Positions 46,025 to 58,584 of a DNA stretch of 64,000 nt are shown piece after piece (position 1 is the first letter of the stretch; each line of letters opens with the position of its first letter). The DNA is from Panonychus citri. Taxonomy: Eukaryota > Arthropoda > Arachnida > Trombidiformes > Tetranychidae. The DNA lies in NCBI RefSeq assembly GCF_014898815.1, contig NW_026515543.1:496001-560000 (forward strand). The letters run 5' to 3'. The position numbers and the translations under genes were made by a program. A model generated the notes under the pieces. It ran no database searches, was not told where the DNA came from, and saw only the letters and a program-made list of their open reading frames with translations.

Positions 46025-48834
46025 TCAGATCTTGTTCGGGTCCATTGATTGGTGAAGGCCTGTCAACAAGTCGTTTGTAACTATCCGTCGTATCGGCGGC
46101 TTATCATCGTTATAAGAACTAAACTTTTCCTCTAATGTACTTGCTCGAGCCAATAAGTTTTTAGCTGTTACCCCATAGCTTTTGGGTCGCTGGGAGGAGG
46201 AAGTCGATGAGGAAGGATGAGAATCAACAACGGCACTTGATGAGACAATTGTTGTGGTATTATTATTGTTAACATCATCGTCGTCCGTTGCCAGGCCTGG
46301 ATTGATTCTTCCATTGATCTCTGATTGTTGATAACTTTTGGCAATCGATAAGTTAAGAACGGACAGTTCACCTTCTTGAGGGTCACCAACAACAACCGCA
46401 TCATCGGGTATATTTATTACACAATGGAAAAAGTCATATTTAGCTGGTAGAATATTATTCTCGAAAATGTGCTTGGTGAAAGTTGATACACCCAAAAGTG
46501 TACCGAATGAGGTCAACATGGCAAAAGTACGAAATGGGAACAATTGACCTTGTTCCTCAGAGTAAAAGGGATATTTAATTATCGGCGGAAGACCAAGTAT
46601 ATCTTCACCACCAAGGGCTCGAAGCATGAAACCGATAATATAAGCTGCTAGGGAACCATAGGTGTTACAATGGCGTTTAAAGTAGACAACACAAACTAAT
46701 TGCGGGAAAAGTATAACATAGACAAGGTCCGAAGATAAATACCAAAGGCCGTAAATTGATTTAACGGAAAGAGCCATTGCCGTTGCGATAGCGCCAACAA
46801 CAACGATTGAAATTCTCATAACCCAAACAACTTCGTGTTCAGATGCCTGAATGCAAATCAGAAAAGTATTAATATTAATAAAACTTTGAAATTAGAAAAT
46901 CGGAAATAATACTTGAAATGATTAACCTTACAGGTTCTTTGATTTTTGTCGCTACTTACATTTGATCTGATCATTAATTTATACACATTATGGGCAAACA
47001 TTGACGATGCACTGAGCAGTGAGGAATCGGAAGAAGACATAACAGCAGCACTTACAGCTCCAAGGCCGACAAATTGTACAAACGGAGGAGTTAGATATTG
47101 AAGAACCATCGGTAAGACCAATGATTGATGTTCCTTATCCAAGGGAAGACTTCCTGGGAAATCAGTTTCTTCCCATGCTGTTGGAAAGATTAACGAATTC
47201 ATGGAGAAAGGAAAAGAATCAGTATTTTATCAATTGATCATTTTGTCTCTTAATTTGGTTTACCTGTAGTTCGGGCAACGGCGCCGATAATCATTGAAGG
47301 AATGGCCATAATTATACAGCCAAAGGCTGCAACATATGAAAGTATTTTCGCCTTGAAAGCTGACCTTGATGATAGAACCCGTTGAAAGTAGACCTGCCAT
47401 GGAACACCACCAAGTACCAATAGAAGACCATAATCAAGATATTGGCCAAATTGACTGGCCGGAAGTTTACCAAACCAATCATGTATCTCAGGGGAGAAAC
47501 TTTTAACCGCTGGATGAGCGAGGCTAAATGGAATACACAACCAGAGGCCAATAAAGATACAGAAAAGTTGGACAACATCGGTATATGCAACGGAATACAG
47601 GCCACCGAAAAGTGTATAAATTAGTGCAATGACGGATGATAAGATGATGGATGTATCGTTGTCCAAGTCAATGATAACAGAAACGGTTGCCCCAAGGGCA
47701 GCTAAAATGGCTGCGGACCAGAAAACCTCACCACAGAGAGCGGGTAAAAATAAAAGGCCACCCATTCGTCCACCAAGAATCTCCTGGAAAGGATCTAACA
47801 TTGTAACGTATCCTTGTTCACGCATCTTGGTGGCAAAAAAGAATCCCCCTGAAAACAAACACCAAACCAAACAACCGATAAACAATCAATATTTACCAAG
47901 AATAACAAAAATCTTATTCCAATCATACCAACAACTAAACTCGCCGAGTAACCAAACGGAGCCTGGCACCAGATCAGTCCATGGGCATACATCGCTTCAG
48001 CGGTTCCATTAATATAACCTCCTCCAACCCAAGTAGCTGAAAAATATCAAATAATTGATGAGAAGGTGAAAAAAAAACGATAATTAAAGATTTCGATGAA
48101 AAATGCAAATCGATTTGGGTAAAAAAAAATCAATAAACACTAACATGTTACACTCTGAAAGTATTATCATATTATTATATTGATGATAAAAAAAACTCCA
48201 AGATCATTATTGTGATAATATAAGAAGAGTAAAAATAAAAAGGTCAAGAGTCATAAAAGGTTAATTGTAGTGAATGTTTCTGCTGATGAAATGTTTAACT
48301 AATCGAGTTGTTTACTTGATTTTCTGGTCAATTTATTATCCTTGATGATCATTAGATTGACAGAATTATTTTATCGCATTAATTTACTGAATATTTAATT
48401 GGAGACTGAAAAAAAACTTATATGAGTTATCATGTTACTGATTAATCAGAATTTCCTATTGTTATTATGTGCGCACAAGAATTGAAATTAGTTTTTCAAT
48501 CTGTGAATCTATTACATGTAATGGTGACAATTTATTACTATTATTTGAAATAATCAATATTCTGATTGATTCTAATTGATTTCAAGTCAAAATTATATCG
48601 ATAGTTAGTTAGTTTGAAATCTAATTGCAAGGTATTGGATTATTGTTAGTTTTTGCTTGGAATTACCTGTCATGGTGAATATACCGACGAATAGGCCAAT
48701 GTTCCGACCTTAACCTCTTCCGTTTCCGTTTCGACGCCATCAGGTGATTTCTTCCTTCCAGCCCAAATACCAACAGCTAAGATTAGAATGTAAAATATCA
48801 CAACGGAAAAAACTCCGGCCAAATTAACCGTCAT
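46025..48834 (-). CDS. CHT1: High-affinity choline transporter (SLC5A7/CHT1), frame broken in exon 1
   Basis: Five exons: 48667-48834, 47929-48036, 47264-47848, 46960-47177, 46025-46846. Na+-coupled uptake of choline into cholinergic terminals. Landmarks: first helix VVIFYILILAVGIWAGRKK, TATWVGGGYINGTAEA, GYVTMLDPFQEILGGRMGGLLFLPALCGEVFW, TLFGGLYSVAYTDVVQLFCIF, PWQVYFQRVLSSRSA, LGAVSAAVMSSSDSSLLSASSMFA, SIYGLWYLSSDLVYVILFPQLVC, and a cytoplasmic tail with GRINPGLATDDD. Exons 2-5 join in phase. In exon 1 the frame from the ATG runs into TGA 18 nt short of the conserved join: after ETEEV the expected AGRNIGLFVGIFTMT is encoded in the next frame, directly after an in-frame TAA. The break equals one missing base modulo 3, and about seven bases against the expected spacing. 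As read, the protein would stop after helix 1. Confidence 0.88.
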
Positions 48835-50280
48835 TTGTCACAACCTTTGGTTTCGAATTGATTTGTTGATATTGATTGATTATCGATGATATAAAATGAA
48901 TTTCAGCTTGATAACAATTTGGACCAGCAATTGATTAATTAGATGATATGATGAGTAGTAACATTTGGGAACAATTAAAGTGGAAAATATTTTAAATCAG
49001 TGGACTATTAATGTGATTCCCTTTGGAAGATTTGAAATGATAATGTAATTTTCGGATCAAATTGTATCAAACGGAATTACACTTAAATTAAATTGACTCT
49101 TGTTCAACTACAGATTATTATTAGTAGGTGAACAATTAAATCTAATAATTAACTGGGAGCAATTTATATTATTAGGATGATCGCTGTTGGTAAAAGGTTG
49201 GTTAAGGTAATCACTGGGTTGAAGGTTATGTTGGGGTTAATTGTTATTAATTATCCATTGGTCTCTTGGTTAATTCATTGTTAAACAACAGCTCAGAGTC
49301 CACCTAAATTAGATAATCACAACAATTAACAATTAAAGTAAAGTACACAATCAAAATTGGAGGGAATGACCAACAAGAAAAAAAGTAATAGAAAATATTA
49401 GAAAATAAAAATTGTAAATATCAACATTAACTTTCAATTAGAATCACAGTTTATATTAACTAATCTTTTCATCGATAATTAAACAGGTTAATTAACATGA
49501 AATGTAACAATTTAAATTGTTCTTACCTTTGAGGAAAATAATATTTCTCATCAACAGAAACAAAACAAAACAAAAAGATGAATTTTATTGAATAACAAAT
49601 GGAATCAATTTATTTTTTTTTCTCCGCGAAGAAAACGTAAAGGTCCAATTCGATTGTCGATTAATTTGAATCAATGAAAATTTGCCAATCGAAAATTTAA
49701 TTAATCATCTAATTTAATTGATTTAACATTTAGAAATTCTATCTTGATTCTGGTACAGGTCAGTTAAGTACAATCAATCGTTGGTCATTCTTTGGTCAAC
49801 TTTCAGTTGAAAGTTTCCCTTTTCTTTTAATTGAACATCAACAAAGTTAATTGTTGACAATTAGAAACAAAGAGGGAAAAAAATTAACTAATTACAATCA
49901 AGATTGACGATAAAAAATACTCGGACAATTGAATAGATATTACATTAAATTCAGGTTAAACTTTATCAAACTAAATTGTTGAAAATTAAATTTCTTGCTA
50001 ATTTATATTGTCGGATAACAATTAACAATTGTAATGACTAATATATTTACTAAATTGCAAATTGGTGAATAAAAAAATTTTCATCTATTGATGGTTAATC
50101 AAATCACTTTGATTTATGCTTAAATCGTTTGCGTTAATTGTGTGTGGCTGTTGATCGTTTCTCCTTTTGTTTTTGTTGATCAACAATTAACGTTCAATTG
50201 TCAATGAAAAGGGGAAATGAGATCAATGGATGACAATTTAAATGATGACAATAATGATGATGATGATGATGATGATTAAT
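48835..50280. other. Intergenic, CHT upstream and carrier 3' flank
   Basis: AT-rich. A GAT/ATG repeat at about 50248-50276 ends just before the carrier stop codon. No gene recognised. Confidence 0.55.
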
Positions 50281-51470
50281 TCAAAACAATGAATTCTTGG
50301 ATTGATATGATTCATTTTTTTGCTTCTTCAGGAATCTAATTGTGTTTTCGTAAGTTAATAATGTAATTGATGTTTGAGGAACCACTCTGATTAAGCTTGG
50401 TGTTAATCCTTTATAAAAGGCTCGATATCCTTCATTCCTGTAATTAAAAAATAAACAATTAGAATTCATTGTCAAATAGATTATCATTAAGGTTAATTAA
50501 CAACTCGATTGTAATGTTTTTTTTTGTGATATTCTTATTAAACTAAACATCATAGTTACATTTTCAGATCTAATCAATTGTTTGACTAAAAATATACATC
50601 ATTTTTTTTGGCTATTGAACTTTAACTTAATTGTGAATTGAAACTATAATTTGATTTAACATTGTTAACGAATAACAATTTACATGGGTTCAAATCTTAC
50701 AACTAAATTACTTTGAATTGATGAATTCAAGGTAATTCTTGACTTTGATTTAAGTTAATTTAAAGTTAACAGTAATTTGGACCAATTTTTGAATATTAAA
50801 CAAAATTTGGTGATTTTTTTTGGGTTTGGACAACAAAAAGTGAGAAAATTATTAGATAATCAAGAAAAGGATTAAAGGTTTACAAACAATAGATAGAACG
50901 GATTAAACTGTTTCGTGGTTTTTTTCCCCACAATTAACTTGACTAATATTCCTATTAAACTGACAGAGGGGTTTGTTAATTAGGTACAGTCATGATAAAG
51001 AAATTAAGGAATCGATGAATAGATAAACTTGGGTCATGGTTAGAGTAGGAAAAATTATAACAATTAATATTGATTTGAAAGAGTGAATAACAATGCAGAT
51101 CAGGTGATGGATGGATTAATATCCTTGCTGATGGGGTGATGAACATGATGATGATGATGATGATGATGGTGATTGATAAAGATGGTTCAGATGATTGGGA
51201 GATGATGGTGAGTGTTGATCTGTACGTTATCCCCTCAGTCAGTTAATCATTTTTTTTCCTAATTTTTTCTAATTCGTGATTTATCCTCAAATAGATTTGT
51301 AATTGTCTCGTAGCACCAAAATACGATAACTATATTTGGAGTTACATGAATAACGTAAGCCGGGAAGCCTCTGTAAAATCCTCTAAAGCCTGACCTAAAA
51401 TCAATTTGTACACCAAATTACCACGAATCGTGATACATAGAGTTAGTAATATATAAAGAAGAAACAAAAG

Positions 51471-51515
<45 letters not shown>

Positions 51516-52975
51516 GATAGAAAACAAATAAAATCTCTCGGTGGAAACAAATTAAATCTTTCTCTTCCTGATGTATCTTTTCATGTCATTATCTTTTCCT
51601 CTAGTTGTCTCAACAAAAGAAACAAGATGATAATTGTAACGATCAAAGCAAAAAATATCAAAAGATAAATAAAACAGAGAAATTCTCATGATAAAATATC
51701 AGAATCAGACTGATTAGTGGTAAAAGATTTAGATTTGTGATAAACCGAGAGATTGAAGATTCCGAAATTGTGAAATACTAACCTCCAAGTTCTAACTATC
51801 ACATCTCGAACACCTTTAAAATCGGTATGTTGATCTTGTAAACGAGCTCGAACCACTTGATAAGGAAATGTAATCGAAGCAGCAATTAATTTACTTATAG
51901 CTGCACAGGCAATATACTGATGATTATCCAATTTAGTCTCAGTTGGTAAATTTCGTCGTTTGTTTATATTTTTTTTCAATTCCTCATAAACCATAAATTG
52001 CAACGATCCATGGGTGACCCCAAATAATCCTGGAATTACTCCTTTATACATTCCTCTGATTCCTTCATGTTTATAAATCTTATAAAAAGCATCTCGAGTT
52101 CCCGAATAGACTTTATGATTAGGAAGAGAGTTTAATAATTGCTGTTGATTACCATATTGAAGGCATAGTCGTGTTTTAACAACCCAAAAAGGATTAGTCA
52201 AGGTAACAGTAAGAACACCCGCTTCACCTGCGGCTAATAAATGTAACCAAGGTGTTAACTCAGTTCTTTCCATCATCAAATAATCTTTGATACAATTGTA
52301 ACTAAAAGAAAAGAAAACGATAGAATCAAGTCATTAGAACGTTCAAGGTCAATAGTTACGAGAAGAATAAGAAGAAGAGAAGGAAAAAAAAAGAATTCTC
52401 CTTACAAAAGAAAATAAAGTCCCCATGATACACCGGCGCCCATGAGATTGGGAATTGTTCCTCGGTAGAATCCAGCGATTCCTTCTTGCTTGAAAATGGT
52501 TTTAATTCCTTCTCGAAGATTTTGGTAATGAGGTCTAATAGATAAACGCCCATCATTTACTAAATAAAGAAGCAAAAATAAAAAAGAATAGAACATTTAA
52601 AAGAAAAATCAAACAATTGGTGGAAGAGAAAACAAAAAAATACTAACCAGCAAATCTAATCTTCAAAAGATCCAATGGATGAAGGACCAGTGTTGATAAA
52701 ACACCTCCGGTTACACCAGCGACCAGTGATTCAAATTTAAGGTTACTAAGAACTGCGTACACATTTGATTGCCATTTATTAACAAAAATATATTTATCTG
52801 ATGTAGAAAATGGTATTACATTAATAGGTTTACTATTTGAAGGTGATTCATTTATATGATTAGTTAAAGAAGATGGTGAGGTTTCAGTTAAAGCAGAAGA
52901 TGGGGAAGATAATCCGGTTGCAATTGCTTCCGCTTTTAGAATACATAAATGTCTCCAAAATTCACCAGGATTCAT
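50281..52975 (-). CDS. SLC25A32: SLC25A32-type mitochondrial folate/FAD carrier with two alternative last exons
   Basis: Exons: 52648-52975, 52406-52559, 51783-52301, then either 51259-51394 (TAG; 378 residues) or 50281-50437 (TGA; 385 residues). Both terminal exons accept the same phase (AG|G) and encode a complete sixth-helix module. Six-helix inner-membrane carrier; the three signatures are PLDLLKIRFAG, NPFWVVKTRL (Trp instead of the acidic residue, typical of the folate/FAD/pyridine-nucleotide group) and FPYQVVRARLQ. MGAGVSWGLYF and GLFGVTHGSLQFMVYEELK closely match SLC25A32. The distal exon reads NEGYRAFYKGLTPSLIRVVPQTS and is the canonical type; the proximal one reads SGFRGFYRGFPAYVIHVTPN. 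The N-terminus has an extra Ser/Thr-rich stretch of about 70 residues before the first helix. Carrier identity is firm; substrate inferred. Confidence 0.9.
51475..51513. repeat. (GA)n microsatellite
   Basis: GA tract of about 39 bp in the intron upstream of the proximal terminal exon of the carrier. Confidence 0.95.
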
Positions 52976-54145
52976 GATTAGATAATAATGAATTAATCAC
53001 AATCCATTGAGAAATAAACATAACTAATAACAATTAAATGAAAAGATAAACAGTTAACACGCTGTTACCTTGGTTACCATAAGAACGAAAAATTGACCGC
53101 CAATTTTAAAAAGTAAATTCTCTTGGAAGGAAAAGTTATTTCTCTCAACAATTAAGATAATTAACATTAAACTAGAATTTCTAACTTAACAATATAATCA
53201 GTTTATGTTATCAACATCTTTGAAGATCAAATTCGAAAAGATCGAATCAAATTTCTCTAAGCTCAACCGATTCTTTCCAAGTCTCTCTACCATTCGATTA
53301 TCAATTTGCTCGAAATTTGCCCGAGGCTAATTGAGAAGAAAATTCGCTCTGATAAAGAAAAATCTTCATCATCATCTTCATCATCATTCTCTGATTCTAA
53401 TTAAAAGCACAAATCGAATATTCTGTATTCCTATGAGTTCATTGATAGATTATTCCAACTAACAACCGAATTGATTTCTCTTTCGATCAATTTGAAATGA
53501 ATAATCAGAATTGAACAATAATTCAACTGTTATTAGTTGATTATCACAATTAATTTGATTATTCGATTACCGTTTAGAAAATAAAATGGATCACAAAATT
53601 ATCTTTACTAAAGCTGATTGATTATAATTAAGTTGCAACGGAGGATTTTGTAAACGTGTTGATCTTGTTAAATTGTTGGTGGAAATTAATGAAACGAATT
53701 GATTTTTTTTCAAAAGCTTTAATTGCTTTATTTTGACCTTTGTTTGATGTAGAGTTCACATAAATCTCATTGATAATATCTTATACGATGGAAACAATCG
53801 TGTTAATTTAACGTTGATTATTTACTTGAGTTTTCGGTTTTTTTTTTGATTTAAATTGTTTAAATTTCAATTATGATTTGATTGTAGATTCAATCAAATT
53901 CATGGTTTCGTTTTCAGTTCTCAACATTTTGTGTGTTTGTTTTTCTGCTTTCAATCAATTAAAACGATTTGGACATTGGTGTTTTGTTTTTCTTTGAGAA
54001 AAGAAGATAGAAGAAAGAAAGAAAAAGAGAAAGAAAAAGAGAGAAAGAGACTGACTCAGAGAAAGAAAGAAGGATGAGGAAAGAAAGAAAGAAAAGAAAG
54101 AAAAGAAAGAGAAAGAGAAAGTAAGAAAGGGAAATTAATGATAGA
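52976..54145. other. Carrier promoter region and purine-rich tract
   Basis: The first half is AT-rich upstream DNA of the carrier. From about 53995 to 54135 the plus strand is almost pure GA/GAAA (polypurine), which in the myosin light chain transcript (-) would be a polypyrimidine 3' UTR. No frame of interest. Confidence 0.55.
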
Positions 54146-55713
54146 TTATTGAGCAGCAGCAGCTTCCTCTGGGTAAGGTCCTGCTAATACGTTCTTGACG
54201 AATGCTACGAATTGGAAAGAAAAAGGTTCAATTAGAACAAAAAGTGAATAAAAAAAAATTCGAAAATTCGAAAATTCGAAAGATGAAAAATTAGCTAATT
54301 ACTTTCATATTTAATGAAACCATCTTCGTCAACAGTTCCACCACAAGCCTTCATTAACTCTTCGACTTCAGCGTTTTCCATTTTTTCACCTGAGAGCAAG
54401 TTAAGAGTAAAGAAGGTAAAGTTAGTAAAGGGAAGAAAAATCGGTTCCATTATTTAAATTCTAAAGGTTAATTAAAGGTTAATCGTGATTAGAATAAAAG
54501 AGAAAAGGAAAATATTACCAAGGGAGAGAAGAGTATGAGCCATTTCAGCTTCCATCATGAGTCCATTTTCATTCTTATCGTAGACTTTAAGACCTTCGGC
54601 CAAATCTTCGTAGGCACCACAATCCTTATTCTTTTTCAACTCACTGTAGATTGGTAAGAATTCCTCGAGAGATAAAACTTTTTCTCCCTTCTTCTTGGTT
54701 CCTCCCGCTTTCTCAATCGCGGCATTGGTGGGTCGCAGGTCAAGAGAACGGATAAGATCACCTAGTCTTACGGCATCTACTTTACCGGTACCTTCAAAAT
54801 CATAGATTCCAAAATGTAATTTTGCTTCTGTTTGGTTAAAGTTTGGGAGAGAAAAAAAAGCAAAGAGTTAAAAATGTAAATCGAGAAAAGAAAATAATCA
54901 ATTGTGATTATTATCGTAATTCTAAATGATAATATCTTTCGAGTTTTCAAATTAATTAACAAACTGTTAAAGAAAAAATCTAATTTATGTGAGTGTTTCT
55001 TTCGTGTCTCTGATCACCTAATAAGGTTCATTGAGGATCGAGTAAAATATGCAGAGGTAAAGCCAAGTTGCCACGAATTTTTTGGACCTTTGCCAGAGAA
55101 ACATTGAAAAAGGACAAGTTCTAAAGCTCGAACTTTTTTTTTGCAATCAAAACCTAAGCAAAAATTAACATTAGAAAATTTAAACTTTAAAGTAAAACAA
55201 AAATAATGCGAATTACAGTTAATGTAAATTAACCAACTTGTTGCACAATTAACATTGAATCTAAACAAATGAATGAATTTGTTATTCGAACGGTTTTGTT
55301 TTTATTACTAATTAGATTCGTTCAAATTAGATCGAGAATTGAATTGAATTGTAGAATATTAATTGTTTCGTTGATTATGTTTGTCTTGATTTTAGATCAT
55401 TTTGGAGATTTTGAATAATATGATGGAGATTTGGAAAAGGAAAATTAGGATAGAGATAGACTTGAAATGATGATTGATTTAATTGTAGAATTGAATGAAA
55501 AATTAACTTACTTTCAACTTCGGCAGGTTTAAGGTCAGCCTGAGGTTATCGAGATCGTGGAAAGACGGTTTGAAGAGTTGATATGATGACCAATTGGATA
55601 AGATGATGGACATGTAATTATATGGAAAAGAATAAATCACAATAATGTTTAGTTAATTTAATCCATAATTGATTGAAGAATTTTCTTATTTAATTGAAAA
55701 AAAAACTCACCAT
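54146..55713 (-). CDS. Mlc1: Myosin essential (alkali) light chain
   Basis: Five coding exons: 55711-55713 (ATG only, followed by gtgagt), 55512-55539 (28 bp), 54519-54827, 54303-54389, 54146-54204 (TAA); 161 residues. EF-hand superfamily protein that binds the first IQ motif of muscle myosin heavy chain and stiffens the lever arm. Landmarks: FGIYDFEGTGKVDAVRLGDLIRSL, LRPTNAAIEKAGGTKKKGEK, FLPIYSELKK, LKVYDKNENGLMMEAEMAHTLLSLGEKM, DEDGFIKYETFV. The short C-terminal EEAAAAQ end is not general. The start codon alone on its own exon and a 28-nt microexon make automated annotation error-prone. Symbol by similarity to the insect muscle gene. Confidence 0.9.
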
Positions 55714-56215
55714 TTTATTTGATTACAAATTAAACTTGAAGACAATGTAAACTAAAGGAAACAATGAGAGAAGAATAAGAAAGATGAGGATGGAAGATGA
55801 TGAACAATTTGGACTGAATGAGAAATGCTGATCGACTGAGGCTTCAGATGAAGAGATGGAAAAAAATGTCAAGAAGACAGAAGATGAAGACAAAGAGAGA
55901 GAGAGAGAGAGAGAGAGAAGAGCTTTGAGAGAGAAAGGCGAAAATGGTGCGCGTTGTTATTTGGATTAAGTAGAATAATTAAATCTAAGAGGGAATTGAT
56001 TAGAAGACATAAAAATAGTTTAACTTTCCACTGCGGGGATAACTCGGTGGCAAGAGGAAGAAGTAGGTTGATGATGAGGATGAAGATGCAGATGAGGATG
56101 AGGATGTAGCTACGATTGGGCGAGGTTTAAAAATACACTGAATTTTATGGTGGAAGGAGGTTAAAGACAAAGTGGGAATGGTGATGGAAAGGAAGTTTGG
56201 ATGAAAAGCAACAGA

Positions 56216-56264
<49 letters not shown>

Positions 56265-57047
56265 TTCTGTAAACGATAAAGATGATCCATCCTTGGAGGT
56301 TGGATGAAAGATTCCAACGCTATTTCTGGTGATGTTGAACAATCAAGGAAGAGGAGAAGAGGAAACTCTTTTTGGGATAAGAATTAAGAGATTGAATTTT
56401 CATTCTTTTTGGATTCTTTTTTTTTCCTTCACCAGTTGTTAAATCCATTGTTGTAAATTATGATGATGATGATGATGGAGATAACAAAGTAACAGTTGAT
56501 TAAGATAAATGTTGAGAAATAAAATTAAATCTGCTGGGGAAGAATAGAGGTAAAAATATACAGAGAGAGGAAAAGAGATTAAGACAAAGAGAGTATAAGA
56601 GAAAGCGAAAGTGGCAATTACCTTGAGATTTATCCGCAAACAGATCTTTGGATTAAGAGGTGAGATAAACAATCTAATTAATGTTTTCGACAATTAAAAC
56701 GGTTCATAATTAACCCACTTACCTGAAAGTAAATTTAAATTGTAACAAAAAGAATTGCAATCAGTTTGAAGTTTGAACAATTGACAGAAAATTATTTCGA
56801 TTAGTAGACAAATCGACAAATAATCAAGTTGATCATCTTGGAAATTAGATCAACTTTGATCTTCGTTAGCCTTAAATTGGTTAAGCATATTGATTGAAGA
56901 ATTGATTAATTGTGATTATATGAATGAATGATTTATTGAGAGATAATTAATCATGTAAAAGATGAATTATTGTAATGGAATTGTTTCAATTGGAGCAATT
57001 TGGTCAGGGTAAATTGGTTAATTTGTGAATGAGAATACAATTAAGAT
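55714..57047. other. Intergenic with GA microsatellites
   Basis: Upstream of the myosin light chain. (GA)n at about 55888-55919 and 56222-56260; frames at 56000-56342 are Leu/Ser repeat artefacts of the latter. A frame at 56439-56693 has no support. Nothing else recognised. Confidence 0.6.
56222..56260. repeat. (GA)n microsatellite
   Basis: Uninterrupted GA tract of about 39 bp. Confidence 0.95.
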
Positions 57048-57413
57048 TTACTTCTGATCTTCATCAAATTTAGCTAAGATTCCCAATAGACATTCAATTA
57101 GATTTTTAAATTGTTTCGATTGTAAAATATAATCTTTGAGAAATGATTGTTCCCATGATTGTAATCCAAAGCAATTCCTTTTGATATTAGATTTATTATC
57201 GGCATTAAATTGTTTTGAATGTTTATCAAGTACGATTTTAATTAGATCCTTGAGACTTTGAGATTTAATCATATCTTGGATTTGGGGGTTTTCGGTTATC
57301 ATCCTTTTCAAGATGACAGAATCATCTTCTAATTCACCTTCCTCCATCTCGGAATCATCGCTGCCATAATTTAATTGTATCGGTAAAAGTCCGGACATTT
57401 TAATTGTAAACAA
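57048..57413 (-). CDS. Small acidic protein of unknown function
   Basis: Single-exon frame of 121 codons (116 if the second ATG, MSGLLPIQLNYG, at 57398 is used; that start looks more natural). N-terminal third is very acidic (DDSEMEEGELEDDS), followed by charged helical sequence (MITENPQIQDMIKSQSLKDLIKI) and a C-terminal helix-rich part with SWEQSFLKDYILQSKQFKNL. No signal peptide, membrane segment or known motif. Order and balance of residues suggest a real intracellular protein, perhaps nuclear or a small adaptor. It is divergent to the HTD2-like gene, with about 700 bp between starts. Confidence 0.6.
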   Translation of the reverse strand: MFTIKMSGLLPIQLNYGSDDSEMEEGELEDDSVILKRMITENPQIQDMIKSQSLKDLIKIVLDKHSKQFNADNKSNIKRNCFGLQSWEQSFLKDYILQSKQFKNLIECLLGILAKFDEDQK

Positions 57414-58116
57414 TTAACAGAGAAACACAATCTATAATATCAACATTGGGAAAAATCAACAAACATCAACAATTAGAGAGGGAAAAGTAAATGATCTTGA
57501 TTTTTCAAATTCGAGAAAAAAATTATTACCTCGATTGGAAATCCTTTAATTATAATATTGATTATCAATTGATTGTCACAATTAAAGATATTTAATTAAT
57601 TTAATGGTTAATAATAACACTAAGAGCCAAATGAAAATTACTCACGTGGTTGTGGCTTGAATCAGCTGATTGAGTGATCAGGAAACGAGAAAATTATTTG
57701 TGTGAGATTCAAATTGTAAATTGTAAACAATTAACTTGATCCGCTAGTTGATTAAGACAATTGTGAACAATTTTCTTGTTTAATTAACTCCTTGTTCATG
57801 GTTTAATTGAGTGAAATCAATCAATGTTCATCTTTGTTTAAGGTAAATATAAATTCATTTTGTTTTTCCTCAAAATCTCTTGTGTCCTAATTATCAATTA
57901 GTTAACAAGCTGATTCACTATGGAAATTAATTAATTAATTGTGGTTAGGATAAATTGGAATATAAATTTGATGATTGATTTGTTTTGGTTTTTGTTGTAG
58001 ATGATTTAATATTTTCAGGTTGATTTCAGTGGTTGTCTCATTTTTCATTTTGTTATTCAAAGGGATTGAAGTTATTCTGGTTTGGCGTTAATTGGACTCT
58101 TAATTGTTGATTGTTA
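57414..58116. other. Divergent intergenic region
   Basis: Promoter space between the small acidic gene (-) and the HTD2-like gene (+). AT-rich; a ggtaaat donor-like site at 57840 might belong to an HTD2 leader intron ending before 58021. No coding sequence seen. Confidence 0.45.
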
Positions 58117-58530
58117 ATGGCGATTTTTAACAGAATTATTCCTCTAATTAACTCGGTTCGTCAATGTTCAACAATTGAAATTAAAGTTGGATCAGAAGCG
58201 ATTGAAAACGTATTTTCACCCGAGAAGATGTGATGAAATTTTGTCAAATTGTTGGTGACACTAATCCACTTCATTTTGATGATAAATCAGCTCAATTAGT
58301 TAATTTCTCAGGTATAATTGTTCCAGGATTACAATTAAATGGGTGAGATATCCAATAAAATTAGAATGATAATCAAATACTAATTGTCTTCATCTTAAAG
58401 AACCGTTTCCTCAATCATTGGAACCAAATTACCAGGACCAGGATCCATTTTGGTTAAACAATTTCTTGATTTTGTTGCTCCTTGTAAGTTGATTAAGACT
58501 TTTAATTGTTGTCATATTACCAAACAATAA

Positions 58531-58584
<54 letters not shown>

